From contig CM073886.1 in the NCBI GenBank assembly GCA_037176705.1, positions 126,820,001 through 126,884,000 of the forward strand: 64,000 bases of DNA, in the 5' to 3' direction. The first letter of the stretch is position 1, and every line of letters begins with the position of its first letter. Below are positions 11,867 to 24,005 of this stretch, piece after piece. The translations under genes and the position numbers were made by a program. This DNA is from Molossus alvarezi. Taxonomy: Eukaryota > Chordata > Mammalia > Chiroptera > Molossidae. Below the pieces are notes generated by a model. That model saw only the letters and a list, made by a program, of their open reading frames with translations, made no database searches and was not told the DNA's origin.

Positions 11867-12065
11867 GGGGAGAGATGTTGCTTTTCTGTGTATGTGTGCT
11901 TTATGTAATAGACTCCACTAGTTTTGTTTTTCAAGAATATGTGTGCTTTGCTGACCATCAACTAGAACAGACTGCTGTAAACAAAGCTTGGTATATATGA
12001 AGCATATGATAACCACAAACCAAAAATCTACAAGAGATATACAAGAAAGAAAGAGAAAGGAAGCT

Positions 12066-12250
12066 GTCCGCCCGTGTGGCTCAGTTGTTGAGCATGGACC
12101 TATGCACCAAGAGTTCTCAGGTTGGACTGCGGGTCAGGACACATGTCTGGATTATGGGCCAGATCTCCAGTGGGGAGCATGCCGGATGCGCCAGTCAATG
12201 TTCTCTCTCGCTCTTCCAGTCTCTCTAAAATCAATTTAAAAAATTTTTAA
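12066..12250 (+). mobile_element. Ves SINE in L1 part of R copy B
   Basis: A 'cgtgtggctcagttgttgag' head and an A-rich tail, flanked by agagaaaggaa and agagataggaa. It interrupts L1 sequence that is continuous in copy A. Confidence 0.85.
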
Positions 12251-12254
12251 AAAA

Positions 12255-12425
12255 GAGATAGGAATCCAAGCACAACACTACAGAAAATTATCAACATATG
12301 AGAGAAGGGAGCAAGAGAATTAGAAAGGTACAGGGGAGAAATTAAAAACAATCAGAAAACATTAAGATGGCAATGACTGCATACCCATCAATAATTACTC
12401 TGAATGTAAATGGATTCCAAGATAT
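12255..12425 (+). mobile_element. L1 fragment, ORF2 start region
   Basis: It includes 'atcaataattactctgaatg' and 'gtaaatggatt', typical of the first codons of L1 ORF2. It continues the L1 piece interrupted at 12,066. Confidence 0.6.
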
Positions 12426-12430
12426 GGAAG

Positions 12431-15204
12431 CAACCTAATTGTCCACTGGTACACAATTCAGAAAGTACAAGGAGGCAAAAGAACATCGGGGTTACACACA
12501 GGTAGACAGGTTGTTGGGTGTGGCCCTTTAGCTGAGAGCAGACAGCATGCACCAGAAAATGTTTCTTGAGTGTTTGAAGGGTACATAAGCAGGGTGGGGG
12601 AGGGTTGCTGGTTAAGGTTATGGGGTCAATTGGGAAGACCTTAATCCTGTGCCATCTGAATTGACAGCCTTGGGTTCTCAGGACAACATCCCCAGGTTGG
12701 ACTATTCCCGGCAGCTACAGAATGCTCCCCTGGTGGGTTTCCTTTGTGCCTGGATCCACTTGTTGACTTGGAAAGCAGTCATGGCCTGCACTCCTGAACA
12801 CCCTTCACAGAGCCTGGAATATGTGTGCTCTGTGGGCTTAGATTCCACAGAGCACATGCTGGTTGGCAATCCCTATTCTAACTGTCTGAATGATCAAAGA
12901 TGCCAACCTCCCCATCGCTCAGGGAGTGAATTAGACTCTTCACTGGATGGGTGGAGGACAGGGCCCTGACTTACCATGATGTCCAGTCATTTAATAATAG
13001 GCTAGCCATGACTGTAACTGGACCACTTTCTAGACTGGTGGGAGGTTGCTTTCTTGCCCCCCAGACAAGAACAGTTGTTCTAATTCCAGGACACCTTGGA
13101 ATGACAGACAGATAACCACACCCCTATGGAATCAAAGTCATGACCTGGAGGGTTTTCAAAGCACAGAAATCATACAGACTCCCTCCAGGGCATCCCCTCT
13201 TGGCCAGGTTTTGATCCTGAACCCCACACAACTTGAGACAGAGTGCTCAGAGCAGGGACTCTTGGGAGCACCTTCTTCCTACAGTTCCAGCCGCAAGGAG
13301 ACACAGCCCAGGTGTCCCAACTGCTCAGAGTGGATGGGCTCCCCCTTGACTCCCTTGCTGTGGGGTAATTGTCATCTAACATCTGCCATCTAGAACTTGG
13401 GGAATCCAGCTTGGAAATCTGCGTTACATCTTCTTCAGAAAGGGTCTCCATGAAAAAAACTCTCATCCCTCCTACCAGATCTTCCTTTGTAAAAGGAGTG
13501 GGGTTCAATAAAACCGTTAGAACTATTTTATATATTTTAAATTGCCTCTATAGCCATTATCAAAATAATAAGTTTTTCTCTTTAGAAATATGTTAAGCAT
13601 TTTAAATTATCTCTATAACTGTTATCCAAACAATAAGCTTTTCTCTTAAAATGAAATTAAAGTGTAGAATATAAAGTGAAAATAGACCCTATACCCTTTT
13701 TGTCCAACCTCCAAATTGTTGAATACGGTTAATATTTTGGAGTATATTCACCTTATAAAGCAAAAGAAATCACACCAATGCAAATGGACTTATATAAATT
13801 TTATTTACTTCCAAAAAATAGGTAGTATATACATGATTCATTAATGTGCCAGTCAGTTTTTACTATTTTAAACAATTTTGCCTGTTTATCCAAATATACT
13901 GCCTGTATTTAAAGCTTTATGGCAATCTAATTTATGTACAATAGTCTAGTTTGGTTTCCTGAAAGTACAGTTAACTCCTTTCTGGGAGCATCCTATGATC
14001 CTTGAGAAAATGGCCCTCTGTAGAACTAGCCTACTTATGGGGCACAATAATGATTCAAATTCCAAGGAGAATATTCTTCTGACTCTGCAGTAACCAGTGC
14101 TAACCAGGTTTCTGGACTGTCCAGATTACACCCCTCCCTCAGTCAGGAGGGCTCCCATCTGTCACCGCCTTGTGCTAGGAGGGGTGAGAAATGTCTCCCT
14201 TTTGGAGCCTATGTTTTGTCTGACCTACTTTTCAAAAGCAAAAGGATAAGCAGAAAGAAAACAGTCAGTCAGCAAGGATTCCTGCTTCAAACTGGAACCT
14301 CACACCCTACAGAAAATAACTTGTTTTCTAATTAGGCAGAGGCGGGATCCCTCAGAATATTTGCTCCCTCCTCCACCCCCCAAGACTGCCCCTGACTTTC
14401 TCTCCAAAAAAAGTCCAATCCCTGTGTACACGTGTTCTTATTAAGTCTTCCAACAAATCTATATTGTCATACTACCCCTTTCCCTCCAATAGAGCAATAC
14501 CGTGCTGGGGCAAGCCTATTTTACTCTGAAGTCCATCTACATTCATTTCACAGGAATGCCAATGATCCTTTGTGAAATCTGTAAGATATTCCTTCTGCCT
14601 TCAATTCTTGAAATCATCCCATTTCTAGTCTTGGGAAAATAGCCCCCTGGAAGACATTCTGTGTTCCATGCCAATGTTGAAGGGTGAGCGTGCTCTACAC
14701 TGGCACATGGGGGCACTGGAGCATCCCTCTGCTTGCTGCTCTGAAAAGTTCTTTGTAAATAAATTTTACAAAATGGGTGGAATGTTGTAATTGACATATT
14801 CTGTTCATCAAAAATTAAAATGGAAAAATAAAAGAGATGTGGAACTCTTATAGGTTAAAATATATTTTAAGACATCCCATCCCTATCTATGGCTACAACT
14901 TGTCTGAAGCCATGTGATCCCAGTTTGTTGGTAACTCATATAGATTATCTGAGTCTGACTATATTCTAGGTTCTGACTATAACAACTTTTTTCCTGATGC
15001 ATCTACAATACTGTCTAACGGCCCCTAATCTCCCTAGTGGGAATCAGCTGTCACTGGGCTTCAAACTATTTGGGGGGAGTTTCTACACCACAATGTTGGG
15101 CCTTCATAGGGAACTCAGTTGTTGAAGCTGTGTCTGGCTCACCCTGAAACCTAGCCCAGCAGACCTTTCTGTCTCGATTATCCTTTCGCATGCCCCAAGT
15201 CAGC
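12431..15204. other. Unassigned sequence
   Basis: Unique-looking DNA. Frames at 12,649-12,969 and 13,046-13,393 are open for 106 and 115 codons, but there is no domain, splice pattern or poly(A) context I trust. Old LTR or DNA-transposon remnants are possible. Confidence 0.5.
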
Positions 15205-15736
15205 AGTAAAGATTATGTGTTACTTCAAGGAACCCCTGGACTTAGGACTATGGGTTACCTTGGTCAGAGCTTCCAACTCCAGTAAAGATTATGTGTTACT
15301 TCAGGGAACCCCTGGACTTAGGACGATGGGTTACCTTGGTCAGAGCTTCCAACTCCAGTAAAGATTATGTGTTACTTCAGGGAACCCCTGGACTTAGGAC
15401 GATGGGTTACCTTGGTCAGAGCTTCCAACTCCAGTAAAGATTATGTGTTACTTCAGGGAACCCCTGGACTTAGGACGATGGGTTACCTTGGTCAGAGCTT
15501 CCAACTCCAGTAAAGATTATGTGTTACTTCAGGGAACCCCTGGACTTAGGACGATGGGTTACCTTGGTCAGAGCTTCCAACTCCAGTAAAGATTATGTGT
15601 TACTTCAGGGAACCCCTGGACTTAGGACGATGGGTTACCTTGGTCAGAGCTTCCAACTCCAGTAAAGATTATGTGTTACTTCAGGGAACCCCTGGACTTA
15701 GGACTATGGGTTACCTTGGTCAGAGCTTCCAACTCT
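15205..15736. repeat. 76-bp minisatellite, 7 copies
   Basis: Units start with agtaaagattatgtg at 15,205, 15,281, 15,357, 15,433, 15,509, 15,585 and 15,661, exactly 76 bp apart. They are nearly identical. Units 1 and 7 carry 'ggactatgg' where units 2-6 have 'ggacgatgg', and unit 1 alone has 'ttcaagg'. The period is not a multiple of three, so a coding role is unlikely. Confidence 0.97.
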
Positions 15737-16639
15737 GCTTCTTATGCTGTTCAACACCCTCCTCCCTTTACTATCCTTTCATTTCTCAGGTTTGTCCATT
15801 TGGATTGTGTTCCCTCTGTTTTCTGTTCCTTATTCCTCATCTTTACCCCGGGCACGTTTGCCAACGGAATGTCGGAACGTCTGAGGAAGCACGTCAGGCA
15901 GTGCAGATCCACTGTGGCTGAGACAAGAGGACAGCAATCCACGAAGAGTAAACACACACAAAGGACGACATTTTACTTTGGTTATTCATTGGTGTCACCT
16001 TTATATTCATGATCACACCACTAACAATGATAATGAAAATAATAATAATTATATTTCAACTTTTCAACTCATTTTCTGCCAAGGAATATCTAATTACTTA
16101 GCTTTTGTTATCCAATTGCCTTGTAAAAGCGTCTTTGTAAAGTATGATGTTTTCTGTAACTCTGAGGTAAAAAGCAGCACAGGAGAGGTTAGGCAATTAC
16201 CTGAGTGTCACATATACAGAAATGATGAACCAAACGTGTCCCCAAACAGTTTGCATCTGGATCCCTCCCTGCCATACACATGGACAGAAATTCTGAGGGT
16301 TTATAAGTGTAGAAATTGACAAATAGCAAAGCAGGGTGTGAGTGTGACTTCCGTCTTTGGCCAGCAGTGTGCTTTATGTAGATGACCACTTCTCCCTCTG
16401 GTCATCTGGGTGAAATCTGATGGTATGCCCCAAATAGAAGGGCTCTGAGAATGAAGGACCATAATGTTACCTAAAGTTCAGACACAAAGGATGTTTTTAT
16501 TTATTAATTTTTAAAATCAAAGATAACCTTCCAAATAGCATGTCTGGAACAATCCCCTCAAACTGTGGTGTTTTGTTGTTTTTTTTTTCAAACAAGCAAA
16601 GAAACAAACTTTAATCCCATGAACCAACAAAATCCATTC
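15737..16639. other. Unassigned sequence
   Basis: No SINE, L1 or gene recognised. The open frames here are partly generated by the preceding minisatellite. Confidence 0.5.
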
Positions 16640-17440
16640 CACTTGGAATAACTCCACCCATGACGATTGAATTTTCCCCTAATTTCACCAGGTCCCGGCC
16701 TTCTGGATCATTTGGCACCTACAGAAGACGTCACCACCCAGCCTCACTATCCTCTAGTCCGACCCCAGGAACCCAGGACAGTGTAAATGCGCAGGGAGGG
16801 GTCGCTGGAAGACTTCCTCCCCCCAGGGGCCAAGGACTTGCCCCATTGTGTGCGCCAGGCCCGGGATTGGTGGGGGCGTCACGGGCACCAAATATGCCTT
16901 CACTCCTGATCCCGAGCACGCCGGGCTGTGGTTTCTGCCTTTCTACCCTAAGCTGGGCCCCCTCACTTGGGACGACCAGGACGTCTAGCGGGAACTATGT
17001 TCTGATCCCTGCGGGCTTCTGCACCAGGACTGCAGGCGACTCGGACGCAGAGCACAGAACACGACACTGCCAGGCACAGAGCCGCCCGCTCCGGTCCTGG
17101 TCCCGACACCCAAGACCCAGGAGCCAGAGACATGCTCAGAAGTGGCGGCTGCGACTGGAGGCCCCGCTAATGTTGGCCCTGCTGATGCCCTACCCCTGTC
17201 ACCTTGCAGCGAGGACGAAAAACTGGAACTGGAGACTTAGGCTTCGGTCGGACTTCTCCAGCGCCGCCCTCATGTGTGGCCAGCGACAGCTGGAGTCTGG
17301 TGGCAGTGGACCTGAGGCATAGTGGCCAGGAAGACCATGGGCTGCCTCCAGCCTTTGGCTCCCACAACTGCTTAGATTTCCTCCGAGACCCTTCATTATG
17401 ATCCTCAGTGACAAATGTTCTTACAATAACACCTCTCAGT
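16640..17440 (+). other. GC-rich exon-like segment, unidentified
   Basis: This GC-rich island has a 220-codon open frame at 16,660-17,322. Another plus-strand frame contains acidic, exon-like text ending SEDEKLELET before a stop. The frames conflict and each has stops, so it may be a processed pseudogene or a decayed first exon. I could not assign a parent gene. Confidence 0.3.
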
Positions 17441-17856
17441 TTAGAAGTCATGTAAACATTTTGCCTTCATAGACATTTGTAACATTTTCTTTTGCTTAAC
17501 CTGATAAATTATGCAAAACTTCCAACATCTTTCTCTGTCCTCTGTGTCCTAACTTTGGCTGTCAGCGAAGGACTAAGCTAGGATCTCCCTGGGTCACCTC
17601 ACGTTGGGCACTGGTAAGGTGCTGGGGTCTCCCACACAACCAGGGTGGGGACATAGCAGATCACCAAACGAGGACCTTGTTCTGGGCCTCTCAGAGTCCA
17701 GGAGAGAGGCCGGCGCCCAGACCTTGAGAGCTCATGCTCGTTTCCAATCCCCGCTCCAACCTGGTGATTTACCAAGGCTCTTACTTATTGCTGATGGAAA
17801 AGAAAAATTCAACAGAGTCAATTTTTAGATGTATTTGGTTTTATTAAAAGATTCAT

Positions 17857-18111
17857 GCCCTGGTCGGTTTGGCTCAGCGGTTAGAGCGTCGGCCTGCGGT
17901 CCTGAGAGACCCGGGTTCGGTTCCCGCTAAGGGCGCGTACCTCGGTTGCAGTTTGTCCCCGGCCCTGGTCGGTTGTGCGGGTGGCAGCCACTCGATGTGT
18001 TCCTTTCACATCGATGTTTCTCTCTCTCTCTCTGTTCCTCTCTCTCCCTCCCACTCTACCTGAACAAAAAATCGAAAAATGTTCTCGGGTGAGGATAAAA
18101 AAAAAAAAGAA
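17857..18111 (+). mobile_element. Ves SINE, near full length
   Basis: It is close to consensus: the head 'tgccctggtcggtttggctc', 'cgggttcggttcccgct', the CT-rich region and 'tcgggtgaggataaaa' are all present. The flanks are aaaagattcatg and aaaagattcgtg. Confidence 0.95.
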
Positions 18112-18789
18112 AAAAAAGATTCGTGAACTAGGTAGCATCTGCAACCGGAAGGGCACTCCCTGGGGTGGCAGAAAATGAAAGGTTTTTATAGGAAGAGGGG
18201 GTGGCAGAGGAGTTTTTATCAAAAGAAAAAAAGAGATTGTTTGTAGACCAGGACATCTTTGAAAGGGAGGAGGAAGAACAGCAACGGTTTCCTACACAGA
18301 TCGGGCATCTCTTTGGCAGATGAGAGAGATGGAGGGGTCCACGGGGAGAGACCGAGACCACAGTTAGGTCAGGTATTAAGTCTAGGTTCAGTATCATGGG
18401 CTTTTAGTGTGAGTGATGCCATTTGGGGCCTGTAGAGTGCTCTTTAACAGTACCAAATAGAATTGACCTGGAGTATCTGGCCTATCTGGGGTTGAAGCCG
18501 GACAGTGACTTAAACAATGTCTAGCAAAGTGTAAATGCTCAATAAATGTCAACCACGATTATTCTTATAACAGCTCCACTCCTGTGATTTCTCTGGGGTC
18601 AAAGTACTTCACTGAGATTGAACTCACAGGTGTCTCAAAGTGTAGACTTTCTCCCTGGGGGCTGTTCCTGTAATCCCTTCACCTTGCCTCTCTAGTTTCT
18701 GGCGTCCCCACCCAAACCACCCTTTCTTGCTTCCTGTTAGGGCTCCGTGTGTCACCTCTCTGTAGACTGGACTGCTGAGGCTCAAGCTC
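18112..18789. other. Unassigned sequence
   Basis: No repeat or gene recognised. The stretch ends at the promoter candidate at 18,790. Confidence 0.4.
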
Positions 18790-18842
18790 TATAAAAGTGC
18801 ACATTTCTCAGTGTGGACAGCATCTCCTCGGCCACATAGATG
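18790..18842 (+). promoter_or_regulatory. Candidate TATA promoter and first ATG
   Basis: TATAAAA at 18,790-18,796 is followed by a pyrimidine-rich 'catttctcagtg' (possible initiator) about 25-30 bp on and an ATG at 18,840. The ATG opens 90 codons to 19,112 with no recognised domain. It could be a first exon or a decayed gene. No supporting splice donor was established. Confidence 0.3.
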
Positions 18843-19099
18843 TTTGACCAACAAGGATGCTCATGGTTGCCAGCACCGACTGTTGCCACCGCTCTTGGGA
18901 TGCAAGTGTCTCTCGCTTGTTTTCACCTGGCGGGAATCTGCTTGGTCTCCGAACTGCCCCTCGATCCTGGCTCCGAGCAGCCCCTCGTTCCTGGTCTATA
19001 TTTTCTGGGCGGCAATAGCACTACTTTCACCAAACCTTCATTTCTGGGTAATAGCACCTCTACTTACATGATGAGGCCGTTTCTTCCTTCCCTTCCCCC

Positions 19100-19230
19100 A
19101 AGACATTCTTAAGAGAGGGGAGGGCAGGAGGGGAGAAAGAGAGAAAACATCCGTTGGTTGCCCTCTGGATTGAACAGGAAAGGTGCCCTGACCAGAATCT
19201 ATTCCACCACCTTTCAGTGCAGGGACCACA
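19100..19230 (-). mobile_element. Degenerate Ves SINE
   Basis: 'gagaaaacatccgttggttgc', 'tgccctgaccagaatc' and 'agtgcaggg' follow the minus-strand Ves order, but the copy is badly diverged and lacks a clear head. Confidence 0.4.
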
Positions 19231-19631
19231 AACAGTTTCTAAATTGCAGGTTCCCCAGTTCCAAAGAGCAGAATGCATCTTAGTGGCAGCGGGTAGGGGC
19301 CAGGCCCTGTTTCTCCACCTGCTCTCTGTGCCCGACTTTCTCTCCACCGGCAGGGACAGCTTAGTCATCAGAACTGGGGTTGTCTGCCTGTCCTGTCTCT
19401 GGGGCAGGACAGCTGCAATTTGCCACATCATTGATTCCTTCCTCTTAGCAAGTTTGGAATTGGAGATGCGTGTGCTTTCCCCCCAGTCTGTGGGGCCTGC
19501 AATCTCTGCACCTTGTAGAAGTTGGCAGACAGCTGTCAATGTGAAGTCTTAGCCACAGCAAGTTCTGTACAAAACAAATAAGCATTTAAGTCTGCCTGAG
19601 ATTTCTATTTTTTTTTTCTTTTGTTCATCAT

Positions 19632-19858
19632 CTGCGGATAATTCTCCCATTGATTTTTAGATAGAGTAGAAGGGAGGGAGGAGGGGAGGGAGAGACAGAC
19701 AGAGAGAGGAACATCTCAATGTGAGAGAGACACATGGGTGGGTAGCTGCCTCCTGAATGGTCCTGAGGGAGAGATTGAACCTGCCCTTGACTGGAAATTG
19801 ATCCTGCGACCCTTTGGTCCTCGGGCTGAACTAACTGCTTAGCCAAACGGTCCAGGGC
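19632..19858 (-). mobile_element. Ves SINE, minus strand
   Basis: The copy contains 'cccattgatttttagatag' and 'tgcttagccaaacggtccag'. The flanking direct repeat is ctgcctgagat on both sides. Confidence 0.9.
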
Positions 19859-20564
19859 CCTGCCTGAGATTGCTTAGATGCAGACGTCAAATGTTTAGGT
19901 CTAGCTTCTAGATTTACTTTAGAAATTTCTGAGTCTGAGTAAAAATGGATTAACAATTCCTTAAGGTGGCAAGTCAGGATTTAGTCCAGCCAGAGATTTC
20001 TAAGTCATTGCAAATTCTGGTTTTGCAATAGCAAATCCCGGTGGCTCCTCAGTGGCAGCACCCCTTCGCAGTGACCCCACCCTGGTCCGTCCTTTATGTC
20101 ATCTCCTTCAGGTCCCAGCACAGCCCTTGCTGGTACAGAGATTGGCAGAGATCTGCTCCTTACACCCACTCTCATTCCCCTTAGTGACTTTAGAAAGTGC
20201 TTTTTGCTGTTGTTTGTATTTTTGTTTTGCTTTTTTTTTTTTTTTTTGGTCACAACTCGTTTACACCTAGTGGTTTCTCCATGATGGCACCTTCTACTCC
20301 TCTGTTGAAAGAAATACACAGAGTTTACTTGACATGAATACTTTATTGAAGGAGAAACAGATTGTTCTTAAACCTGATGCCTCAATGCCAAGCCTAGCAT
20401 GAAGCTCAAAGGCAAGAACTTGTACTAGGGCTCAGAAAGTGAAACTTCAAGGAAGCTGTTTAACCATGCAGTGATTAATAATTGCAACGAAAGTTCCCAG
20501 ACACCATAATTTGCTTAAAACTGATTATACTTTATCATTTTTGAATGTCTGAATTTTAAAAAAA
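19859..20564. other. Unassigned sequence
   Basis: It includes a poly-T run near 20,230. No gene recognised. Confidence 0.4.
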
Positions 20565-20753
20565 TATGCCTTTATGGAGTTTTGGAGAGAGAGAAACATC
20601 CATGTGAGAGATACATCAATCCACTGCCTCCTGCACGTCCCCTACTGGGGATAGAGCCAGCAACCTGGGCATGTGCCCTGACCTAGAATTGAACTGGGAC
20701 CTCTCAGTCCATGGGATGATGCTCAATCCACCGAGCCACCCCCCCCCCAGGGG
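20565..20753 (-). mobile_element. Ves SINE, minus strand
   Basis: The core is 'ccactgcctcctgcacgtcc'. The flanking direct repeat is tatactttatcattttt on the left and gtatactttatcattttg on the right. Confidence 0.85.
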
Positions 20754-20812
20754 GTATACTTTATCATTTTGTATTTCTTTTCTGATTATCAGAAGCTTTC
20801 AAGAAATAACCT

Positions 20813-20918
20813 AGCCCTGGCTGGTTTGACTCAGTTGTTGGAGCGTCAGCCTGTGGATCAGAGAGTCCCGAGTTCGGTTCCCGCTAGGGGCGTGTACCAA
20901 AATTTTAAAAAATAAAAA
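20813..20918 (+). mobile_element. Head-only short Ves derivative
   Basis: Only the tRNA-like head is present, from ccctggctggtttgactca to 'ggggcgtgtacc', followed directly by an A-rich tail. It is flanked by agaaataaccta at about 20,803 and 20,920. It has the same 3' boundary as the element at 1,150-1,232. Confidence 0.7.
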
Positions 20919-21622
20919 AGAAATAACCTAAGATTTGCTAATGTTCATTAAATAAGCTAGATTTAGTTGCCCTAATGAAACTTAAATGTTTTTTATCAGT
21001 TGTTTTTTTCTAGTCTGGTCTATATTATTTTGTTTTACTTCAATATTGTTGTTTTTTTCATTTTCTATGTGACCATTTAAAATATTTATTTAAAAATATT
21101 TTATCAATATATTGACTTAATAATATCTATTTTACACTTATACACTTCTTTAATTTTTTTTTAAATTATATAATTATTTTACTTTTTAGGTTTGTTTTTA
21201 ATATATCTTATTTGGCTCATCAATTTAGATTCATTTACAATTCAATTTTCTTAAATATTTAATTTTATTAATTATTTATTGATAAAAAACAAAATCTAAA
21301 GTAAAATAAATTAGAAATACAGTATTGTAAAATAAAATTAGAAATTTAAGTTTATCAACTTGTTTAAACTTTAAATAAATATAAATAAAAGTTAAAATTA
21401 GAAAGTTTATAAATTTTGAAGCAAAAAGTTAATGTTATTCTAAAATAATGTAGAAATAAATGTAATTCAATGTAAAAAATTAAAAATTAAAAAATAAAGT
21501 ACACAAAATTAATTTAATGAGAAAGATTAAAAATAATGTTATTTTAAAAGAATTTTTGAAAGTGAAATTTTAAAATAAGATTTTGCATTAAAACATAATA
21601 TAACCTTTAAAATAAAAATTTT

Positions 21623-21880
21623 AGCCCTGGCCTTTTTGGCTGAGTGGTTAGAGCATGAACCTGCAGACCAATGAGTCACGGGTTCGATTCAGGTCAAGGG
21701 CATGTACCTCCGGTACGTTTCCTCCCTGGCCCTGGTCAGCATGGTACAGGAGGCAACCAGTCTATGTGGCCCTCTCATGTTGATTTTTCTCTCTCTCTCC
21801 CTCTCTTTCCCTCCCGCCCACTCTATTTATCTGAAGATACATAGAAAAATATCCTTGAGTGAGGATTTAAATATAAAAAA
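21623..21880 (+). mobile_element. Ves SINE in A+T-rich block
   Basis: The head is 'agccctggcctttttggctg', then 'acgggttcgattcaggtcaa', then a CT-rich tail. It is flanked by aaaaattttag-like sequence. Confidence 0.85.
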
Positions 21881-21984
21881 TTTTAAAGACGTTTTAAATA
21901 ACATTACTGCATTAGATTAAAAATAGTAAAATAAAATAAAATATTTTAATTAACTATGGTAATACTAAATTTTAAAAATGCACC

Positions 21985-22160
21985 TTGGTCAGTGTTCCTC
22001 AGTTGACTAGGCGTGGATGGGCCCCTGCGCCCAGAGGTCACCAGTTGATTCCCTGTCAAGGCACAGGTCCAAGTTGCCACCCAATCCCCAGTAGGGGCCA
22101 TGCAGGAGGCAGTAGATTTTTCTCTCTACCTCTCCATTCCTCTCTCTATATAAGATTTTT
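21985..22160 (+). mobile_element. Diverged Ves SINE
   Basis: It contains 'cccagaggtcaccagttgat' and 'gccatgcaggaggcagtaga', in correct order but heavily substituted. Confidence 0.7.
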
Positions 22161-22263
22161 AAAAGATATATTTTAAAAAATTAATTTATTAAATAATAAA
22201 TTAAAAACCTATAAATAAACAAAATTTTTTAATTATTGTAAAAATAATACATATAAGGTTTCA

Positions 22264-22462
22264 CCCAGCCAGTGTGGCTCAGTGGTTGAGCATCGACCCA
22301 TGCACCAAGAGGTCACCGGTGTGATTCCTGGTCAGGGCACATGCCCAGGTTGTGGGCCAAACCCCCAGTGGAGGGCATGCAGGAGGTGGCCAGTCGATGT
22401 TCTCTCTCATCAAAGTTTCTATCTCTCCCTCTCTCTAAAAATCAATAAAGAAAAAATAATAA
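22264..22462 (+). mobile_element. Ves SINE
   Basis: The head is 'cagtgtggctcagtggttga'. The flanking direct repeat is atataaggt at about 22,251 and 22,463. Confidence 0.9.
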
Positions 22463-22676
22463 TATAAGGTATCCAATACTTTTTATTTGTCTTTTATATT
22501 TCAAATAAAAATAAATACAAAACAAAAATAAACAGTTAAAATAACATTTTAAAATAAAATATAATATTAACATGTAGAAAACAGAAAATAGAAAAAAATT
22601 TTAACTGTAAAACTAGTAAGCAATAACATAATAAAATTTTTATTTTTTATTTTTATTAATTTATTATTATTCTTTT

Positions 22677-22900
22677 TTTATCCTCAACTGAGGACATTTT
22701 TTCATTTTTTGTTCAGAGTGGAGGGAGGGGAGAGAAACATCGATGTGAAAGGGACACACAGAGTGTCTGCCACCCACAAAACCCAACCAGGGCCCAGGAC
22801 AAACTGCACCCAAGGTACATACCCTTAGCGGAAACCAAATCAGGGTCTCTCTGGATTGCAGGCTGACGCTCTAACCGCTTAGCCAAACCGGTCAGGGCCA
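22677..22900 (-). mobile_element. Ves SINE, minus strand
   Basis: It runs from 'atcctcaactgaggac' to 'ttagccaaaccggtcagggc'. The target-site duplication is ataataaaattttta on both sides. Confidence 0.9.
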
Positions 22901-22984
22901 TAATAAAATTTTTATACCTTAAAAATTGTTAATGAAAAATATTTTATGAATTATATATATTACTTTATTTTTTTCTTTCTTTAT

Positions 22985-23231
22985 TTTAATCCTCATCTGA
23001 GGATTTTTTTATTTATCATCACATAGAGTGGGACTGAGGGAGAGAGAGAAAGAAACATCGACATATCCACCTGAGAGAGACACATAGACTGGTTGCCTCC
23101 CACATGACCCCGACTAGAGCCAGGCACAGGGAGGAACCACAACCAAGGCACCAGCCCTGGACCCGAATCAAATCAGCCACTCATTGGTCCGAGGCCTGAC
23201 GCTGTAACCACTAAGCCAAACCGGCCAGGGA
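22985..23231 (-). mobile_element. Ves SINE, minus strand
   Basis: It runs from 'atcctcatctgaggattttt' to 'aagccaaaccggccaggg' and is flanked by tatata/actta-like repeats. Confidence 0.85.
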
Positions 23232-24005
23232 TATATAACTTAATTTTAATACAACTTTATGACTATATAAATTATTTTAAAAACATTCCACTTAATTATT
23301 ATATTATGAATGTATAATAAATCATATAGATAGAAAATTATTGAACTAAGGTGTTAAAATTGAACAAATATTTTCAAATATTAATTAATACTTTAAATAT
23401 TTATACTAAGATATATAAAATTTTACTAAATTATTAATTAATCATGTAAAATACAAAACAAATAAAAAGATTAAGAAAATATTGACATCATAATGCTACA
23501 CAAACATATATAATAAAAAATAAAAATATGTAAACATACAAATATTTTAAACTTAAAAAATAAAAACCATGTATGATGTTAAGTATTTTAAATTGTGGAG
23601 CCAAATAATTGCTATATTAATATATTATTAAAACTATAACAATAAAAGATAAATGAAAAGAATAAAAAAGGAAATAATTTTATTGTAATAGAATCAATTG
23701 ACAAGTAAATATTAAAAACTATATAAAAGAATTAAAGTTAAAACAAATATTTATAACTCAGAGTAATTTATTAAAAATCAAATAAATTGAAATACGAATA
23801 ACAAATTAATATTTTTATAAGAAAAACAAAATGATTTAAATATTTCGTTTAATAAGTGAAACAATTAAATATTTAAATAACTTAAATGGTCAAATAATGA
23901 TATATAACAATAAAACTTAATGTAATATAAATAAATACTATTCGTAATTTTATTACCTTTCCCTTTGCTGCAGTATCTTCTCTGTCTCCACCCACCCTCA
24001 GGGTG

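Larger units (their letters stand above)
9560..12430 (+). repeat. Low-copy repeat R, copy B
   Basis: The most complete copy in one piece. Its left part (9,590-9,960) matches 55,880-56,152 and 61,601-61,740. The middle and right parts match copies A, C and D. It ends in L1 sequence (11,965-12,060 and 12,255-12,425). Copy B shows the empty site ('ccaccaaggacccctgag' near 9,850) into which the provirus of copy D inserted. Confidence 0.7.
20960..23958. other. Extremely A+T-rich block
   Basis: Outside five SINE insertions, about 3 kb is nearly free of G and C. It is not a simple tandem repeat, shows no ORF, and ends abruptly at the CpG-rich cassette near 23,960. It could be an ancient satellite, a scaffold-attachment-like region or simply a low-GC relic. 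Confidence 0.7.

Noticed and set aside
15205..15736. CRISPR-like array
   Set aside because: The units are head-to-tail with no unique spacers, and the genome is mammalian. This is a minisatellite.
17857..17945. Possible tRNA genes at SINE heads
   Set aside because: The A/B-box-like parts are continuous with full Ves SINE bodies and tails, with target duplications. They are SINE heads, not tRNA genes.
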